From the NCBI GenBank assembly GCA_963669155.1, contig CAVLGW020000019.1, forward strand, positions 62,001 through 126,000: a stretch of 64,000 nt of DNA, written 5' to 3'. Each line of letters begins with the position of its first letter. Within the stretch, counting starts at the first letter, position 1. Below are positions 60,516 to 64,000 of the stretch, piece by piece. Below the pieces are notes generated by a model. It did not search any database and was not told where the DNA came from. It worked only from the letters and a program-made list of their open reading frames with translations. Position numbers and translations under genes: made by a program. Source of the stretch: Arbacia lixula. Its lineage: Eukaryota; Echinodermata; Echinoidea; Arbacioida; Arbaciidae.

Positions 60516-62201
60516 ATTATTAGGTGGTCTGTCGCCAACGACAGATCACCTCTTAATTTCGTTAGAATTTTCTTTCTTTATTTATTTATTTTTATTCCAA
60601 ATTTTTGTGACATGGATATCTCAACAATGCATAGGCCATATTTCATGAAATGTTCATCATGTATGGACATATATGTGAACATGTTACAGCAACATTTTCA
60701 AGGTCATGACGTCATCGTGACGTCATCTACGAGCAGTTTAATGAAAAACTATTACCTCATGTAGCTCTAGAACTGGTCATCTCTGTGTAATGAAATTTGA
60801 CATGCATATAATTAATGAGTAGCTAATTAATTTCATTGAAAAAAAACGCGCGCGTACGCGTACGTTAGTGCAAAAACGCGCGCGGAAAATTTTATAATGC
60901 TCCAAATCAACTCAAAATTGTTTTGCATATGTTTCAGGCCATTTCTAGCATTTCAAAAATTTCCGCGCGTGCGCGCGCGTTCGCGCGTTTTTTCGTGCGT
61001 AACGCGAACAAAACGTCAAAATTCTGTTTTTTTACTGGATTCATGTTACTGACACTACATACAACACATCCTGTCATTTTGAGCCATTTCCATGCAATAA
61101 CAAGGTCGTGCGGGTGCGTCAAAGTTCAAAGTCTGCGCGTGCGTCAATACGTTTTTGTGTGCAAATATTGCAAAAAACATGACTACCTTCAATCGGCCAT
61201 AGCTCTTCAGAATGGCCGGTGACCCCCAATTTTTTTTCAATATTCTGAAAGAGTGGGAAATGTAGATGTGATTTAATGTTCCATTTACCTTTTAAATTTA
61301 TGTTGATGTCATCATATTGCCATATGAATCGAAAAAATGATTTTTCATGTATGACGTCATGAACTTTTTTACCCGCTTTTGTGTATCTCAGTAATTCATG
61401 GTCAATTTTCTCCCAAATTTCAGTATGTTGTAGCTGAGACCTCGCTCCATAGTAGGAGTTGCCTTCATTTTTCATTTTGATGACGTCTTCACGGTGTAAA
61501 TTTCATTATACGCATGAATGTCAAAATCGCACTTCCGTGTTATGTCAATGGAAGTGGTATTTATGAAATGACATGACGAGCTTCTAGGAGATGTATCTCA
61601 CTAATATGTCAAGCTTTCACTCTGAAATTTCAGTATGTTGTAGCTGAGTCTACGAGCTTTCCGGAACGTTGTCTCCATTTTTGAATCAGATGTCGGGATC
61701 ATGGTGAAATTTCAGCTTGAATATCGATTTCTTAATCATTCTAGCCCCTGCTGGGCATTACGTGTTAAGTGAATGGGAAGATTTGTGGCTCAATAGGTAA
61801 GGCGCCGTTTTAAGATCTCGAGGCCCCCGGTTCGATTCCTGGCGTGGGTAGGGTCAACTTTTGCATTCCTTTTGCAATGTTTATTTTGCCATCTTCTTCT
61901 GTTCTATGCCTCACTTTGTCATTCTCTTTGAGATTTTCTTTCCAATTCTTTTTTCTCTCGCCCCATTCTCTTACATGACTATTAATCACGTTAGCATAAA
62001 CATGTTACCATTTAGGAAATTCTCTGAAATTTTAGTATAATAGGTGCCCTATGAGCTTTCTTGAGCGCTGTCTCACATTGCTTATAGATAGTTGGTGTCA
62101 CGAATGAAGGTCTATAGTTCACCGTGCATTTTCCAGCCCATGTCTGTGCATGAATTTGCCAATGCAGACCACCTGATACTTGTCCACAAGTATGTCTCGT
62201 T
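60516..62201 (+). mobile_element. HINE-like unit 29 (subfamily A)
   Basis: A T hairpin at 60522-60551. B box at 61829-61839. 3' terminus intact. Confidence 0.87.
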
Positions 62202-63824
62202 ATTTATTTATTTTTATTCCAAATTTTTGTGACATGGATATCTCAACAATGCATAGGCCATATTTCATGAAATGTTCATCATGTATGGACATATATGTGA
62301 ACATGTTACAGCAACATTTTCAAGGTCATGACGTCATCGTGACGTCATCTACGAGCAGTTTAATGAAAAACTATTACCTCATGTAGCTCTAGAACTGGTC
62401 ATCTCTGTGTAATGAAATTTGACATGCATATAATTAATGAGTAGTTAATTAATTTCATTGAAAAAAAACGCGCGCGTACGCGTACGTTAGTGCAAAAACG
62501 TGCGCGCAAAATTTCAAAATGCTCAGAATCAACTCAAAATTGTTTTGCATATGTTTCAGGCAATTTCTAGCATTTTGAAAATTTCCGCGCGTGCGCGCGC
62601 GTTCGCGCGTTTTTCCGTGCGTAACGCGAACAAAACGTCAAAATTCCGTTTTTTTACTGGATTCATGTTACTGACACTACATACAACACATCCTGTCATT
62701 TTGAGTCATTTCCATGCAATAACAAGGTCGTGCGGGTGCGTCAACGTTCAAAGTCTGCGCGTGCGTCAATACGTTTTTGTGTGCAAATATTGCAAAAAAC
62801 ATGACTACTTTCAATCGGCCATAGCTCTTTAGAATGGCTGGTGACCCCCAATTTTTTTTCAATATTCTGAAAGAGTGGGAAATGTAGATGTGATTTAATG
62901 TTCGATTTACCTTTTAAATTAATGTTGATGTCATCATATTGCCATATGAATCGAAAAAATGATTTTTTATGTATGACGTCATGAACTTTTTTACCCGTTT
63001 TTGTGTATCTCAGTAATCCATGGTCAATTTTCTCCCAAATTTCAGTATGTTGTAGCTGAGACCTCGCTCCATAGTAGGAGTTGCCTTCATTTTTCATTTT
63101 GATGACGTCTTCACGGTGTAAATTTCATTATACGCATGAATGTCAAAATCGCACTTCCGTGTTATGTCAATGGAAGTGGTATTTATGAAATGACATGACG
63201 AGCTTCTAGGAGATGTATCTCACTAATAGGTCAAGCTTTCACTCTGAAATTTCAGTGTGTTGTAGTTTAGTCTACGAGCTTTCCGGGGCGTCGTCTCCAA
63301 TTTTTAATCAGATGTCGGGATCATGGTGAAATTTCAGCTTGAATATCGATTTCTTAATCATTCTAGCCCCTGCTGGGCATTACGTGTTAAGTGAACGGGA
63401 AGATTTGTGGCTCAATAGGTAGGGCGCCGTTTGAAGATCTCGAGGCCCCCGGTTCGATTCCTGGCGTGGGTAGGGTCAACTTTTGCATTCCTTTTGCAAT
63501 GTTTATTTTGCCATCTTCTTCTGTTCTATCCCTCACTTTGTCATTCTCTTTGAGATTTTCTTTCCAATTCTTTTTTTCTCTCGCCCCATTCTCTTACATG
63601 ACTATTAATCACGTTAGCATAAACATGTTACCATTTAGGAAATTCTCTGAAATGTTAGTATAATAGGTGCCCTATGAGCTTTCTTGAGCGATGTCTCATA
63701 TTGCTTATGGATAGATGCTGTCACGAATGAATGTCTATAGTTCACCGTGCATTTTCCAGCCCATGTCAGTGCATGAATTTGCCAATGCAGACCACCTTAT
63801 ACTTGTCCACAAGTATGTCTCGTT
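62202..63824 (+). mobile_element. HINE-like unit 30 (subfamily A, slightly divergent)
   Basis: No hairpin. More private changes than other A units between about 62500 and 63420, including in the tRNA-like segment (TAGGGCGCCGTTTGAAG), which removes the internal TTTT. B box at 63461-63471. It shares the GTTTTTCCGTGCG variant with units 8, 12 and 26. Confidence 0.85.
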
Positions 63825-64000
63825 ATTTATTAGGTGGTCTGCCATGCCATGGCAGATCACCTCTTGTTTTTGTCCGAATTTTCTTTCTTTATTATTATTA
63901 TTAGGTGGTCTGTCGCCAACGACAGATCACCTCTTAATTTCGTTAGAATTTTCTTTCTTTATTATTTATTTATTTATTTTTATTCCAAATTTTTGTGACA
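63825..64000 (+). mobile_element. HINE-like unit 31 (start only, cut by window)
   Basis: An M hairpin at 63832-63862, then a T hairpin at 63903-63932, then the first bases of an A-type body (TTATTCCAAATTTTTG). The hairpin nearest the body is again T. Confidence 0.82.

Larger units (their letters stand above)
21936..64000 (+). repeat. Right head-to-tail array of HINE-like units (21 units, one holding an LTR element)
   Basis: The array begins exactly at a 5' terminus AGGTGGTCTG preceded by a T run. It continues with 3' termini at 23883, 25286, 26908, 28610, 30515, 32239, 33945, 35640, 37265, 38892, 40521, 42136, 43786, 53740, 55377, 57197, 58892, 60515, 62201 and 63824. Subfamily order is A, divergent, A, A, six B, five A, mosaic A, four A, then a partial unit cut by the window end. 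A Ty3/Gypsy element at 45116-53443 interrupts the unit that ends at 53740. Confidence 0.93.

Overview
The window is animal genomic DNA, most likely from a marine invertebrate (that narrower guess is inference). The evidence is a transposase gene split by a GT-AG intron, a Ty3/Gypsy-type LTR retrotransposon, long arrays of a ~1.6-1.9 kb repeat, and no compact operon-like coding. No ordinary host gene was recognised.

Layout. 1-16777 and 21936-64000 are two head-to-tail arrays of one repeat family, in the same orientation: 31 units by eye, the first and last cut by the window. Every unit ends the same way: an 11-base motif GCAGACCACCT, an 18-base perfect stem-loop, and the tail GTCTCGTT. Where the 5' end is preserved it starts AGGTGGTCTG, the reverse complement of the motif near the 3' end, followed by a hairpin and a TTA/TTTA microsatellite. 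This matches the described plan of non-autonomous Helentron/Helitron2 elements (HINEs): subterminal inverted repeats, a 5' microsatellite, a 3' stem-loop, and insertion between T and T. I therefore read the array as tandem copies of a HINE-like rolling-circle element rather than a plain satellite. No Rep/helicase is encoded in the window.

Units fall into subfamilies A and B, a divergent copy (23884-25286) and a mosaic copy (55378-57197). Switches between A and B fall at unit boundaries. Each full unit carries a tRNA-Leu-like sequence with Pol III A and B boxes, paired bZIP-type palindromes, two CG-alternating tracts, and at least three degenerate ~210-base internal modules.

16778-21935 is a ~5.2 kb non-array segment. 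It holds a two-exon gene (17580-18316 joined to 19810-20563, 496 codons) for an IS3-like DDE transposase/integrase with two helix-turn-helix regions and a D-D-34-E triad.

45116-53443 is a complete-looking Ty3/Gypsy element on the minus strand, inserted into one array unit with a 4-base target duplication. It has 1071-base LTRs, a tRNA-Leu primer site, gag and pol. The LTRs appear identical, so it is young and later than the array unit it interrupts.
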